Positions 18,943 to 27,550 of a stretch of 45,122 nucleotides of DNA are shown one piece after another; position 1 is the first letter of the stretch, and each line of letters begins with the position of its first letter. The notes under the pieces are model-generated. The model searched no databases. It had not been told where the DNA came from and saw nothing but the letters and a program-made list of their open reading frames with translations. The translations under genes were made by a program, and so were the position numbers. The stretch comes from an uncultured Clostridium sp. (GTDB lineage: Bacteria > Bacillota > Clostridia > Clostridiales > Clostridiaceae), in NCBI GenBank assembly GCA_934746785.1, contig CAKVFO010000008.1, positions 1-45,122 on the forward strand, read 5' to 3'.

Positions 18943-20019
18943 GTGGATAAAAAGATTAGAGTTATTGTTAATGGAGTTGGTTTTGGACAGTTTTATTTGA
19001 GGGCCTTAGAAGAGCTTAAGGAAGAATATGAATTAGTAGGAATACTATCTAGGGGAAGCGAATGGTCTAAGAAATGTGCTTATAAATATGAGGTTCCATT
19101 ATATACTGATGTTGATGAAATAACAAAGGATATGGTTGATTTAGTATGTGTAGTAGTCAAGTCAACTGTTGTAGGAGGGGCTGGAAGTAGTATTGTAGAG
19201 AAGATTCTTGAAAAGGGTATTAATGTTATTCAAGAACATCCTGTTCACCAAGAGGATTATATTAAATTTATTAAGATGGCTCAAAAGAATAATTGCAGTT
19301 ATAGGCTTAATACTTTTTATCCAGATTTAATAAATGTAGCTCATTATATTAAATTAAGTAAGGGATTAAGAAAGTACTGTAATATTAAGTGTATAAATGC
19401 AGAGTGTAGTGTACATGTTTTATTTCCTATGATAGATATACTAGGAAGAGTGATTGGGAAACTAAGACCTTGGAAGTTTGAAAAAATTAAAAATACATTA
19501 ATTGATTCTCCTTTTTCTATAATTCAAGGATATATTGGAGACATACCTATATGTATTAATATTCAAAATCAATTTGAGCCTAAAGATCCTGAAAATAGTA
19601 TATTATTATTTCATAGAATAGTTATCTATACAGAGTGTGGAAATTTGATAATGACAGGAACAAATAATAATATTATATGGGAACCTAGTATGAATAAACA
19701 ATTGGGTAAAGATGGATTTTTTCATGCTGAAGAAGAAAATGAATTTTTAGATTTGCTAGTTTATGAAATGGATAATGCTAATGAAGGAAAAACTTTAAGG
19801 GAAATGTATTTACAAGTATGGCCAGATAGTATGAGAAGGTTTATGAAGAGATATTATTATGATTTTATAAATGGAAACAAGAACAATAAGGAAGTACAAT
19901 TCCTATTAGGAGCATGCCAAGTTTGGAAGGACTTAGGACAATGTATTGGAGCAACAGATATGATAGAAAAATATAAGAAAGTTCCTTTAAGGTTAGAGGA
20001 TTTAAATATTAAGGAATAA
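18943..20019 (+). CDS. Thiazolinyl imine reductase (Irp3/YbtU/PchG family)
   Basis: NADPH-dependent reductase (358 aa from this start) of the Gfo/Idh/MocA-like thiazolinyl imine reductase family. It reduces one thiazoline to thiazolidine while the chain is still bound to a carrier domain. The Rossmann motif GVGFGQFYL comes first. LVGILSRGS, CVVVKSTVVGGAGSSIV and NVIQEHPVHQEDY match the conserved stretches of Irp3/PchG, including EHP. Two GTG starts are possible: 18931, inside the previous gene, or 18943. I chose 18943 because AGGTG at 18929-18933 is correctly spaced. It is the last gene of the biosynthetic operon, followed by a strong terminator, and implies one of the three rings is reduced. 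Confidence 0.88.
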   Translation: MDKKIRVIVNGVGFGQFYLRALEELKEEYELVGILSRGSEWSKKCAYKYEVPLYTDVDEITKDMVDLVCVVVKSTVVGGAGSSIVEKILEKGINVIQEHPVHQEDYIKFIKMAQKNNCSYRLNTFYPDLINVAHYIKLSKGLRKYCNIKCINAECSVHVLFPMIDILGRVIGKLRPWKFEKIKNTLIDSPFSIIQGYIGDIPICINIQNQFEPKDPENSILLFHRIVIYTECGNLIMTGTNNNIIWEPSMNKQLGKDGFFHAEEENEFLDLLVYEMDNANEGKTLREMYLQVWPDSMRRFMKRYYYDFINGNKNNKEVQFLLGACQVWKDLGQCIGATDMIEKYKKVPLRLEDLNIKE

Positions 20020-20029
20020 ATTAAATAAG

Positions 20030-20075
20030 AGTGCTGTCTATATCTCTTTTAAGTGATATGGACAGTACTTTTTTA
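20030..20075 (+). terminator. Rho-independent terminator of the biosynthetic operon
   Basis: A 15-bp stem (20030-20044 with 20055-20069, two G-T wobbles) is followed by TTTTT. It lies between convergent genes and probably also serves the AraC gene on the other strand, whose stop codon overlaps the T tract. Confidence 0.88.
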
Positions 20076-21041
20076 TATACCTTGAGAAATTTTACGATAT
20101 TCACCTGGTAATAATCCAGTACTTTTTTTAAATAATTCTGCAAAACGACTTGGATTACTATAACCTACTGTATTGGAAATAACTTTTATAGGGAGTGTTG
20201 TATTTGCTAGTAAGTGTTCTGCATGACCCATTCTACGTTGATGAATATATTCTGTTATAGTGCAATTATTATATTGCTTAAAACAGCTTTTTAATTTAGA
20301 AATTCCCATGCAGGCAATTTTAGAAAGATTATTTAAAGAAAGCTCCGATGCATAATGATCATTTAAATAAGCTGTTAAATTTTCCATTTGGTGTATGTCA
20401 GAATCACTTAACTTTTTAGGGGTCTTTTTTTGTGACCTTTTTTGATATTCAATTATAATAGATAAAATTTCAGTAACCTTTGCATCATAAAATAAGTGAG
20501 CTGCAAGCCCTGTACCCTTATAGTTTTTAATTTGATATAAAACTTGAACTAACTCAGGAATATATACAGTTTGTTCTATATTATTAAAGGCTGCATGAAG
20601 TGAACTATATTCTTCTGAGTATCTAGTTTTTAAATAGTCTTCATAATATTCAGGCATAATTTCAATACCAATAGATTTAATTGGAATCATTTTATGAATT
20701 AGAGCTCTATATTTAGACTGAGTACCTATAGAAGTTTTTATACATCCCGCATTAAGTTTTCTATAAGGGGATAATTCTTCACCAGATATAGATTCATAGT
20801 AAGTTAGATTCATACATTCAGTCAATTGAAATTCCATCAAGAAATCTTCATAAAAGAAGAAGTCATGTATTTTAATATCAAATAAATTTTCTTTAGTATA
20901 TATCCAATAAGTACCTTCACCCATATCACCAGATAGTTTCCATTTAACACCTACAGAATTATTATTGTTATTATCAGAAGTTAAAGTGAAACCATATTTA
21001 CATAAAAAGGGGTGATAGTATTCTTTAATAATATCTTTCAT
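20073..21041 (-). CDS. AraC-family regulator, YbtA/PchR-like
   Basis: Regulator of 322 aa. The C-terminal ~100 residues are a double helix-turn-helix AraC domain (LSLNNLSKIACMGISKLKSCF, then the family signature near VISNTVGYSNPSRFAELFKK and TGLLPGEYR). The N-terminal ~220 residues are the diverged sensor region seen in YbtA/PchR-type activators, which bind their cognate siderophore and switch on its genes. Two ATGs lie at the start; the second (21041) is 9 bases from AGAGG, the first only 3, so I chose the second. It is convergent to the biosynthetic operon and divergent from the transport operon, with a pair of direct repeats between. Activation of the locus by the mature siderophore is inferred. 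Confidence 0.88.
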   Translation of the reverse strand: MKDIIKEYYHPFLCKYGFTLTSDNNNNNSVGVKWKLSGDMGEGTYWIYTKENLFDIKIHDFFFYEDFLMEFQLTECMNLTYYESISGEELSPYRKLNAGCIKTSIGTQSKYRALIHKMIPIKSIGIEIMPEYYEDYLKTRYSEEYSSLHAAFNNIEQTVYIPELVQVLYQIKNYKGTGLAAHLFYDAKVTEILSIIIEYQKRSQKKTPKKLSDSDIHQMENLTAYLNDHYASELSLNNLSKIACMGISKLKSCFKQYNNCTITEYIHQRRMGHAEHLLANTTLPIKVISNTVGYSNPSRFAELFKKSTGLLPGEYRKISQGI

Positions 21042-21057
21042 ATGCATTTACCTCTTA

Positions 21058-21095
21058 TACCTTGATTAGCCAAATCAATACCTCGATTAGCCAAA
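21058..21095. promoter_or_regulatory. Tandem AraC-type operator: two 17-bp direct repeats 21 bp apart
   Basis: TACCTTGATTAGCCAAA (21058-21074) and TACCTCGATTAGCCAAA (21079-21095) differ at one base. Their 21-bp spacing is two helical turns, the geometry AraC-family dimers use. Repeat 2 ends 15 bp before the -35 of the transport promoter; repeat 1 abuts the AraC gene's own leader. No third copy was seen upstream of the biosynthetic or FecB promoters. Confidence 0.75.
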
Positions 21096-21110
21096 GATTA
21101 TTTAAAGTTA

Positions 21111-21138
21111 TTGAAAAAAATTCTCAATAGAGTATGAT
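21111..21138 (+). promoter_or_regulatory. Promoter of the ECF/exporter operon with embedded Fur-like box
   Basis: TTGAAA at 21111-21116, a 16-base spacer and TATGAT at 21133-21138. TGAAAAAAATTCTCA at 21112-21126 matches the 7-1-7 Fur box at 11 of 14 positions and is almost identical to the element in the biosynthetic promoter. Downstream, at 21168-21180, TGTTATCATAACA is a perfect 13-bp palindrome in the leader, of unknown meaning. Confidence 0.68.
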
Positions 21139-21229
21139 TTTTAATATAGGTTAGTTTTATAACCAAATGTTATCATAACAGTATTTTATAGTCAATAAAT
21201 CGTTAAAGTAAAAAAGAGGGGGAGTTTAA

Positions 21230-21841
21230 ATGTCAACTCAAGTGAGGAAAAATCAAAAAGGTCTTACAGTAAAGGACTTAGTTACAACAGGAATTTTTAC
21301 AGCATTATTTTTTGTTTTTACTTTAGTAGGGGGAATTCCTTTTGCACCTAATCCAGTTCTTACTTTTTATATGCCAATGGGGAGTGCTTTACTTTGCGGT
21401 CCAATTTACTTATTAATGGTTGCAAAGGTACAGAAGCCTTGGAGTATTACAATATTAGGATTAATTATGGGAGTTATCTGGTTCGCAACAGGTATGCATT
21501 GGGCTTTTTCACTAGGATACATAGTCATGGGAATAATAGCTGATATATTTGCAGGCTTAAAAAAATATAAGAACAGAATATTTAATTTGATTTCATATGT
21601 TATTTTATCTATTGCAGGAGTTTACACATATGTATTATTCTTCATTGATCCAGAAGGATGGGCAGGGACTATGCTTAAAAATGGTACAGAACAAGCATAC
21701 ATTGACACTATGAATGCATCAGCATCATCATGGCTATTATATGTAATTATTTTTGGAACAATAATTACTGCAATTTTAAGTGGATGGATAGGAAGTAAAA
21801 TGCTAAAGAAACAATTTGAAAAGGCAGGGATTACAGCATGA
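21230..21841 (+). CDS. ECF transporter S component, MptD/Trep_Strep family
   Basis: Small integral membrane protein (203 aa, about six hydrophobic segments) of the family annotated as MptD-type or Trep_Strep ECF S component. The N-terminal LTVKDLVTTGIFTALFFVF and the glycine-rich first helices are characteristic. S components bind substrate within the membrane and pair with a T protein and two ATPases. Here the T and ATPase genes follow directly, making a complete dedicated (group I-like) importer. Substrates of this subfamily are not known to me. Position under a Fur/AraC-type promoter in a siderophore locus suggests the ferric siderophore, its precursor or a breakdown product. The start has a strong GAGGGGG site. 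Confidence 0.83.
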   Translation: MSTQVRKNQKGLTVKDLVTTGIFTALFFVFTLVGGIPFAPNPVLTFYMPMGSALLCGPIYLLMVAKVQKPWSITILGLIMGVIWFATGMHWAFSLGYIVMGIIADIFAGLKKYKNRIFNLISYVILSIAGVYTYVLFFIDPEGWAGTMLKNGTEQAYIDTMNASASSWLLYVIIFGTIITAILSGWIGSKMLKKQFEKAGITA

Positions 21842-22545
21842 TAAATTTAAGTGACAGAAAAGGTGTTTGGCTTGATCCAAGAACAAAATTATTATTAATA
21901 ATTATTTGTGTCTTTTCAGCTATGATGGCTCCATCATTAAAGTACGAATTAGGATTGATTTTTATTATTTTTATTTGTGGCATAGTTTCAGGAAAAGATA
22001 GATATTCATTTATAGCTTTAATGTTTTATGTCTTTGTATATGGATTTACAAGTTTTGTGGTTAACATGAATAGCAGTGTACTTCGTACAATGTTAATTGC
22101 ATTCTTAGGGTTATTTCATAAAGTATATCCTTGTGGTATGTTATCAGGAATTTTTATTTCAACAACAAAGGTTAATGAATTTTTATCTGCAATGAATTCT
22201 TTAAAAATACCGAAAAAAATAGTGATTCCTATGGCAGTTATGTTAAGATACATGCCAACAATTCGTGAGGATTGGAGTTTTATAAAGGATGCTATGAAGA
22301 TGAGAGATGTTACACCATCCATTGGAGGATTCTTTAAAAATCCATGGATGACTATTGATTGTATTTATGTACCTCTAATGATGGCAGCTTCTAAAGCTTC
22401 AGATGATCTTTCAATAGCTTCAGTAACAAGGGGGATTGAGAATCCAAAGAGTAGAACTTGTTTAGTTCAAATAAGGATAGGAGGAGCAGATGTTATTATG
22501 ACTATTTGTTTTCTAGTTTACTTTATTTTTGGACGTTGTATATAA
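21838..22545 (+). CDS. ECF transporter T component (EcfT/CbiQ-like)
   Basis: Transmembrane coupling protein of 235 aa. LDPRTKLLLIIICVF at the start is the usual EcfT/CbiQ opening. The cytoplasmic coupling helix region holds RYMPTIREDWSFIKDAMKMR and, further on, ASVTRGIE, corresponding to the A-R-G coupling motifs that contact the ATPases. Its ATG overlaps the S-component stop by four bases (ATGA), so the two are translationally coupled. With the next gene it forms the energising half of the importer. The N- and C-terminal hydrophobic segments are normal for the family. Confidence 0.87.
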   Translation: MINLSDRKGVWLDPRTKLLLIIICVFSAMMAPSLKYELGLIFIIFICGIVSGKDRYSFIALMFYVFVYGFTSFVVNMNSSVLRTMLIAFLGLFHKVYPCGMLSGIFISTTKVNEFLSAMNSLKIPKKIVIPMAVMLRYMPTIREDWSFIKDAMKMRDVTPSIGGFFKNPWMTIDCIYVPLMMAASKASDDLSIASVTRGIENPKSRTCLVQIRIGGADVIMTICFLVYFIFGRCI

Positions 22546-22558
22546 GGGAGGAAAAAAT

Positions 22559-24019
22559 ATGATTACTTTTAAAGATATTTCATTTTCTTATCCAGAAAGA
22601 GATACAGCAGGACTTAGAAATATTAATCTAAAAATAAAAAAAGGTGAATGTATTTTATTATGTGGTAGAAGTGGATGTGGAAAAACTACAATTACACGTT
22701 TGATAAATAATTTAATTCCATATTTTTATGAAGGTGATTTAGATGGTACTGTAATAGTTGATAAAATGTGCAGCCAAAGTACAGCTATGTACAGTATATC
22801 GGAAAAGGTTGGATCAGTATTTCAAAATCCTCGTACTCAATTTTTTAATGTTGATACAGATAGTGAAATAGCTTTTGGTATAGAGAATGAGGCACTTCCT
22901 CAAGAAAAATTGAAAGAACGTGTAGATAAGACAATTAATGATTTGAAACTTCAGTCATTAAGGGGGAGGAATATATTTCAGCTATCAGGTGGAGAAAAAC
23001 AGAAGATAGCCTTTGCATCTGTTTATGCAATGAATCCAGATATATATCTTTTAGATGAACCTTCATCAAATTTAGATATGGATTCAATAAATGATTTAAA
23101 GAAATATTTAAAGTTTATAAAAGATCAAGGTAAAACCATAATTATAGCAGAACATAGATTATATTATTTGTTGGATTTGGCAGATAAAATTATTTATCTT
23201 AAGGATGGAAAAATTGATAATATCTATAATTCAGATACCTTTAGGTTAATACCTAATAAGTTAAGAAAAGAAATGGGGCTTAGATCTGTAGAATTAAAAG
23301 ATGTTCATCCAGTAAGAAATAACTTTAAAGTTGATAAACCAGTTCTTGAAATCAATAATGTAACATTGAAGCACGATAAAAGAACTATATTAAAAAATAT
23401 TTCTGTATCTGTTGGAAAAGGTGAGGTAATAGCTGTTGTAGGATCTAATGGAGCTGGAAAAACTACTTTTTCTAGAACATTATGTGGATTACACAAAGAA
23501 TATACAGGGGAGTTTTTATATAAAGGTAAAGTGTGTAAGAACAAAGAAAGATTGAAACATTGTTATATGGTTATGCAAGATGTAAATTATGAATTATTTG
23601 CAGAAAGTGTAGAAGCAGAAATGTCCTTTGGAATTAAAAATCCAGATAAGGACTTAATTGAAAAAACAATGGATGAATTAGGAATACTTCCTTATAGAAA
23701 ATGTCATCCTAACACCTTATCAGGAGGGCAAAAACAAAGAATAGCTGTAGGCGTAAGTATGATTTCAGGAAAAGAAATACTTGTATTTGATGAACCAACT
23801 TCAGGACTTGATTATGATAGTATGATTCAAGTTTCTAGGCTTATTAATGAACTTTCAGAAAAGGGAAAGATTATATTTATTGTAACTCATGATTATGAAT
23901 TTGTTTGCAGTACTTGTTCTAGAGTAATTCATTTTGATGAGGGAACTTTAAAAGATAATCTAGTAGTTACAAAAGAAAATGAAGATAAATTATGCAAGAT
24001 ATTTTCTATAGGTAATTAA
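22559..24019 (+). CDS. ECF transporter ATPase, two ABC domains fused
   Basis: Cytoplasmic ATPase of 486 aa with two complete ABC cassettes in one chain, replacing separate EcfA1/EcfA2. Cassette 1 has Walker A CGRSGCGKTT, signature LSGGEKQKIA, Walker B IYLLDEPSS and an AEHR switch. Cassette 2 has Walker A VGSNGAGKTT, signature LSGGQKQRIA, Walker B ILVFDEPTS and a THD switch. Both look competent. I chose ATG 22559, with AAGGGAGG directly ahead, rather than an in-frame upstream ATG inside the T-component gene. It drives the adjacent S/T pair. The fused form is common in ECF systems with a dedicated S component. Confidence 0.9.
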   Translation: MITFKDISFSYPERDTAGLRNINLKIKKGECILLCGRSGCGKTTITRLINNLIPYFYEGDLDGTVIVDKMCSQSTAMYSISEKVGSVFQNPRTQFFNVDTDSEIAFGIENEALPQEKLKERVDKTINDLKLQSLRGRNIFQLSGGEKQKIAFASVYAMNPDIYLLDEPSSNLDMDSINDLKKYLKFIKDQGKTIIIAEHRLYYLLDLADKIIYLKDGKIDNIYNSDTFRLIPNKLRKEMGLRSVELKDVHPVRNNFKVDKPVLEINNVTLKHDKRTILKNISVSVGKGEVIAVVGSNGAGKTTFSRTLCGLHKEYTGEFLYKGKVCKNKERLKHCYMVMQDVNYELFAESVEAEMSFGIKNPDKDLIEKTMDELGILPYRKCHPNTLSGGQKQRIAVGVSMISGKEILVFDEPTSGLDYDSMIQVSRLINELSEKGKIIFIVTHDYEFVCSTCSRVIHFDEGTLKDNLVVTKENEDKLCKIFSIGN

Positions 24020-24060
24020 AAAATAAATGTACTATAATACGTAATAATTTTTGAAAGGTC

Positions 24061-25833
24061 GTGACGGTTTTGAAGAATACAAAGAAGGATAACCCAATAA
24101 AAAATCTTTTGCATTGGGCAGGAAATGATAAGTATTATTTATATTTATCAATTCTATGTTCCTTCATAAGTGGTATTTCCACAATGGTTCCATATTATGG
24201 GGTATATACATTGTTAAAAACTACTTATGAAGGAAATTGTACTAGTGAGGTTTTAGTGCAGAATGCCATTATGATTGCAGTTGCAATTGTTATAAGGTTT
24301 TCTCTATTTTCAGCATCAGGGGCTTTATCACATAAGGGTGCATACAATTCCTTGTATAAAGTACGTTGTATGGTAGTAGAACATATGGCAAAGGTTCCTT
24401 TAGGGGAGTTAAGTGAGAGAAATACTGGAGATATAAAAACTGTTATTAATGAAGATATTGAAAAGTTGGAATTATTTTTAGCACATCATTTGCCAGAACT
24501 AGTTTATTATATGTGTGGACCTATTGTGGTATTTGTATATTTATCATTTATAAATCTACCTTTAGCATTAATTTCTATAGTTCCGTTAGTATTGGCATTA
24601 CTTGTTATGGCAATTATGTTTAGAGGAATGGATACAATGATGGATAGAGTGAATAAATCTATATCAGGTTTAAATTCAGCTATTATTGAATATGTTAATG
24701 GAATGAAATTAATTAAAGCATACAATATGGGAAGTAAATCTTTTAAAAAATACTCAGATACAATAGAAGAAGAAAATGATGTATGGAATGAAGTATCTAG
24801 AAAGATGGGACCGCCATATACAGCTTATGTTTTAATCACAGAATGTGGAATGCTCTTAATGGTTCCTATAGGAGGATACTGGTTTTTAAATGGTTCTATA
24901 ACTGCAAGTGTTTTCTTACTTTTTGCATTTATAGGTTCTTTATATGTAACAGAATTACGTCCATTACAAGAACTTGGTTCAAATTTTGCACAGGTATTAA
25001 AAGGTATTAACAAAACAAAAGAGATTTTAGATATACCAGTTTATGAGGGTGGGAAACCTTTTCCATCAAAGTGTAGTATATCATTAAAAGATGTAAGATT
25101 TTCTTATGATGGTAGTAAGGATGTATTAAATAATTGTTCTTTAGATATAAAAGATGGTGAAAAGATAGCTTTAGTTGGAAGATCAGGAGCTGGAAAGAGT
25201 ACAATTATTGAATTAATATCACGTTTCTATGATGTAAATAGTGGAAGTGTAAGTATTGGAGGAATTAATGTAAAAGATATAAACTATGAAGAATTATTAG
25301 AGAATGTGGCTATTGTATTTCAAAAAACCTTCTTAACTCGTGATAGTGTATTTGAAAATATTCGTATGGGCAGTAATGCAACTTTAACAGAAGTTCGCCA
25401 TGCAGCAAAACTTGCACAGATAGATGATTTTATTATGAGTCTTCCAGATGGATATAATACAAAGGTTGGTAACTTTGGAGCAAGATTTTCAGGGGGAGAA
25501 AAGCAGAAAATTGCTATTGCTAGAGCAATATTAAAAAATGCACCAATATTAATTTTAGATGAAGCAACCAGCGCTGCTGATCCAGAAAATCAAGTAGAAA
25601 TTGATAAGGCCATATCTAACCTTTGTAAAGGAAAAACAGTAATAATCGTAGCACATAGACTTGGAGTTGTTAAGATGTGTGACCGTGTTGCAGTAGTTGA
25701 AAATAATACAGTTACATGTTTTGGTACTCATGAAGAAGTAATAAAGAAAAATGATTATTATAGTAAGTCTTGGCATGATTATGAAAAGGCATGTTCTATG
25801 TCATATGAGTTAGAGGGAGGCACAGCTATATGA
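24061..25833 (+). CDS. ABC half-transporter, YbtP/IrtA-like (type IV exporter fold)
   Basis: Half-transporter of 590 aa: six transmembrane helices (~25-310), then an ATPase domain with Walker A VGRSGAGKST, signature FSGGEKQKIAIARA, Walker B ILILDEATSAAD and switch VAHRLG. It resembles the YbtP/YbtQ and IrtA/IrtB pairs, which have an exporter fold but import ferric yersiniabactin and mycobactin, so direction cannot be inferred from the fold. It overlaps the next half-transporter by four bases (ATGA); the two surely form a heterodimer. Start is GTG 24061 or TTG 24070; AAAGG at 24054-24058 fits the TTG better. A TATAAT at 24033-24038 without a clear -35 could be a weak internal promoter. Confidence 0.87.
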   Translation: MTVLKNTKKDNPIKNLLHWAGNDKYYLYLSILCSFISGISTMVPYYGVYTLLKTTYEGNCTSEVLVQNAIMIAVAIVIRFSLFSASGALSHKGAYNSLYKVRCMVVEHMAKVPLGELSERNTGDIKTVINEDIEKLELFLAHHLPELVYYMCGPIVVFVYLSFINLPLALISIVPLVLALLVMAIMFRGMDTMMDRVNKSISGLNSAIIEYVNGMKLIKAYNMGSKSFKKYSDTIEEENDVWNEVSRKMGPPYTAYVLITECGMLLMVPIGGYWFLNGSITASVFLLFAFIGSLYVTELRPLQELGSNFAQVLKGINKTKEILDIPVYEGGKPFPSKCSISLKDVRFSYDGSKDVLNNCSLDIKDGEKIALVGRSGAGKSTIIELISRFYDVNSGSVSIGGINVKDINYEELLENVAIVFQKTFLTRDSVFENIRMGSNATLTEVRHAAKLAQIDDFIMSLPDGYNTKVGNFGARFSGGEKQKIAIARAILKNAPILILDEATSAADPENQVEIDKAISNLCKGKTVIIVAHRLGVVKMCDRVAVVENNTVTCFGTHEEVIKKNDYYSKSWHDYEKACSMSYELEGGTAI

Positions 25834-27545
25834 ATGAAGAAAAGTTATTAAAGGGAAATAGAAAATTAAATGTATCTATCGTATGTACAATGGTTGAGGG
25901 TTTACTTGCTGGATGCAATTTTATGGTGATTTACTATGTTTTTAAATCATTATGGAGTGGTTCTATGAATATGCAGAATATTTTAGAACTTACAGGTGGA
26001 TTGCTTTTAATTTTTATTGCACGTTTATTTATTTATAGTTATGGATATGTACAAGGTCAAATTGGTGGTGCAGAGGTTAGTAAAAATATTAGATTATTTT
26101 TAGGTGATAAATTAAAGAGAATACCTCTTTCACGTTTTACTAATCTTCAAACAGGAGAATATGTAAATGTAGCAACTTCTAATGTAAATAGTTATGAGAC
26201 TATTTTAACTCATAAAACAGGTGATTTAGCAAAAAATATAACTCTTTCTCTTATGCTTATAGCATTTGTAAGCTCCTTGTCTTTACCATCAGGATTAATA
26301 TTATTAGCAGCAGATTTAGTATTAATTCCAGGAATGTTATGTTCTTTTTCACAAGTTAAAAAGTATGGCTCACAAAAAAGTGATATATGTTCAGAAAATG
26401 TAAGCAGCATTGTGGAATATATTACAGGAATACAAACTTTCAGGTCTTATGGTATTGGTGGTGTTAAAAATAAAACTGTTACGGCTAGTATGAAGGCGTT
26501 TAGTGATATTAGCTTCTATTTTGAAGCAAAGATTATACCAATAGGAATGGTTCGTAGTATCTTATCTTGGCTTGGTATGCCTTTAGTTATAGTTATTGCA
26601 GGAAAGGCTTTTATAGCAGGAAATATTGATGCAGTAGATTATTTAATTATTAGCTTTTTACCATTATTTTTATCAAAGTTATCAGATACAATTTTTGTGG
26701 ACTTAACAAGTTACAAAAATTTGATGATAGCTAAAAAACAGATTTTAAAGGTAGCTAATGAAAAGGAAGATATATCAAGCAATATAGAATTTAAACCTAA
26801 AAAACATAATATAGAGTTTAAGAATGTTAATTTCTCTTATGTTAAGGATGAGCCAGTTTTAAAAGATATAAATCTTCATATTCCAGATAAAAAGTTAACG
26901 GCTATTGTAGGAGATTCTGGCTCAGGAAAATCAACAATTTTAAATTTAATTTCAAAGTATTATGAGCCAGTTAGTGGCGACATTACAATAGGTGATGTTT
27001 CTATAAAATCAGCAGGTTCAGAACAGGTTTTATCAGAAATTTCAATGGTTGATCAAGATGTATTTTTATTTGATGATACTATAAGAAATAATATACGCTA
27101 TGCACGTCCTTCAGCAACTGATAAGGAAATAGAAGAAGCTTGTATAGCTGCAAATTGTGATGAATTTATTTGCAAGATGGAAAAAGGATATGAAAGTACT
27201 GTAGGAGAGAATGGTAATCAGTTGTCTGGAGGTCAGCGTCAAAGACTTTCTATAGCTAGAGCAATATTGAAGAATGCACCAATTTTACTTTTAGATGAAG
27301 CAACAGCGAATTTGGATGTAGAAAATGAAATAGCAGTAAAAGATGCTATTCATAATCTATTAAAGGCAAAGAAAACAGTTGTTATGATTGCTCATACTCT
27401 TTCAGTTATTCAAAAAGCAGATCAAATTGTTGTTGTTTCAGCAGGAAAAGTTGTAGAAAGTGGTACTCATGATGAATTAATAAATAAGGGTGGGAAGTAT
27501 GCTAAGATGTGGAATACTGAAAAGCAGCTTTTAAATGTAGGATAA
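25830..27545 (+). CDS. ABC half-transporter, YbtQ/IrtB-like
   Basis: Half-transporter of 571 aa with an N-terminal six-helix membrane domain (~15-300) and a C-terminal ATPase domain: Walker A VGDSGSGKST, signature LSGGQRQRLSIARA, Walker B ILLLDEATANLD, switch IAHTLS. It is the partner of the preceding gene by coupled translation and by the paired gene order found in yersiniabactin (ybtP-ybtQ) and equibactin loci. Both ATP sites of the heterodimer look intact. It probably moves the siderophore or its iron complex across the single membrane. Import is favoured by the YbtPQ and IrtAB precedents, export by the fold. Confidence 0.87.
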   Translation: MNEEKLLKGNRKLNVSIVCTMVEGLLAGCNFMVIYYVFKSLWSGSMNMQNILELTGGLLLIFIARLFIYSYGYVQGQIGGAEVSKNIRLFLGDKLKRIPLSRFTNLQTGEYVNVATSNVNSYETILTHKTGDLAKNITLSLMLIAFVSSLSLPSGLILLAADLVLIPGMLCSFSQVKKYGSQKSDICSENVSSIVEYITGIQTFRSYGIGGVKNKTVTASMKAFSDISFYFEAKIIPIGMVRSILSWLGMPLVIVIAGKAFIAGNIDAVDYLIISFLPLFLSKLSDTIFVDLTSYKNLMIAKKQILKVANEKEDISSNIEFKPKKHNIEFKNVNFSYVKDEPVLKDINLHIPDKKLTAIVGDSGSGKSTILNLISKYYEPVSGDITIGDVSIKSAGSEQVLSEISMVDQDVFLFDDTIRNNIRYARPSATDKEIEEACIAANCDEFICKMEKGYESTVGENGNQLSGGQRQRLSIARAILKNAPILLLDEATANLDVENEIAVKDAIHNLLKAKKTVVMIAHTLSVIQKADQIVVVSAGKVVESGTHDELINKGGKYAKMWNTEKQLLNVG

Positions 27546-27550
27546 GATAA

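Noticed and set aside
21149..21180. Riboswitch in the leader of the ECF operon (two small dyads, GGTTA/TAACC and TGTTAT/ATAACA)
   Set aside because: The leader is too short (about 85 nt), with only weak stems and no recognisable aptamer or terminator; more likely minor operator dyads or chance.
22529..22558. ECF ATPase start at the upstream in-frame ATG
   Set aside because: It lies inside the T-component gene without a ribosome site, while AAGGGAGG sits just before ATG 22559.
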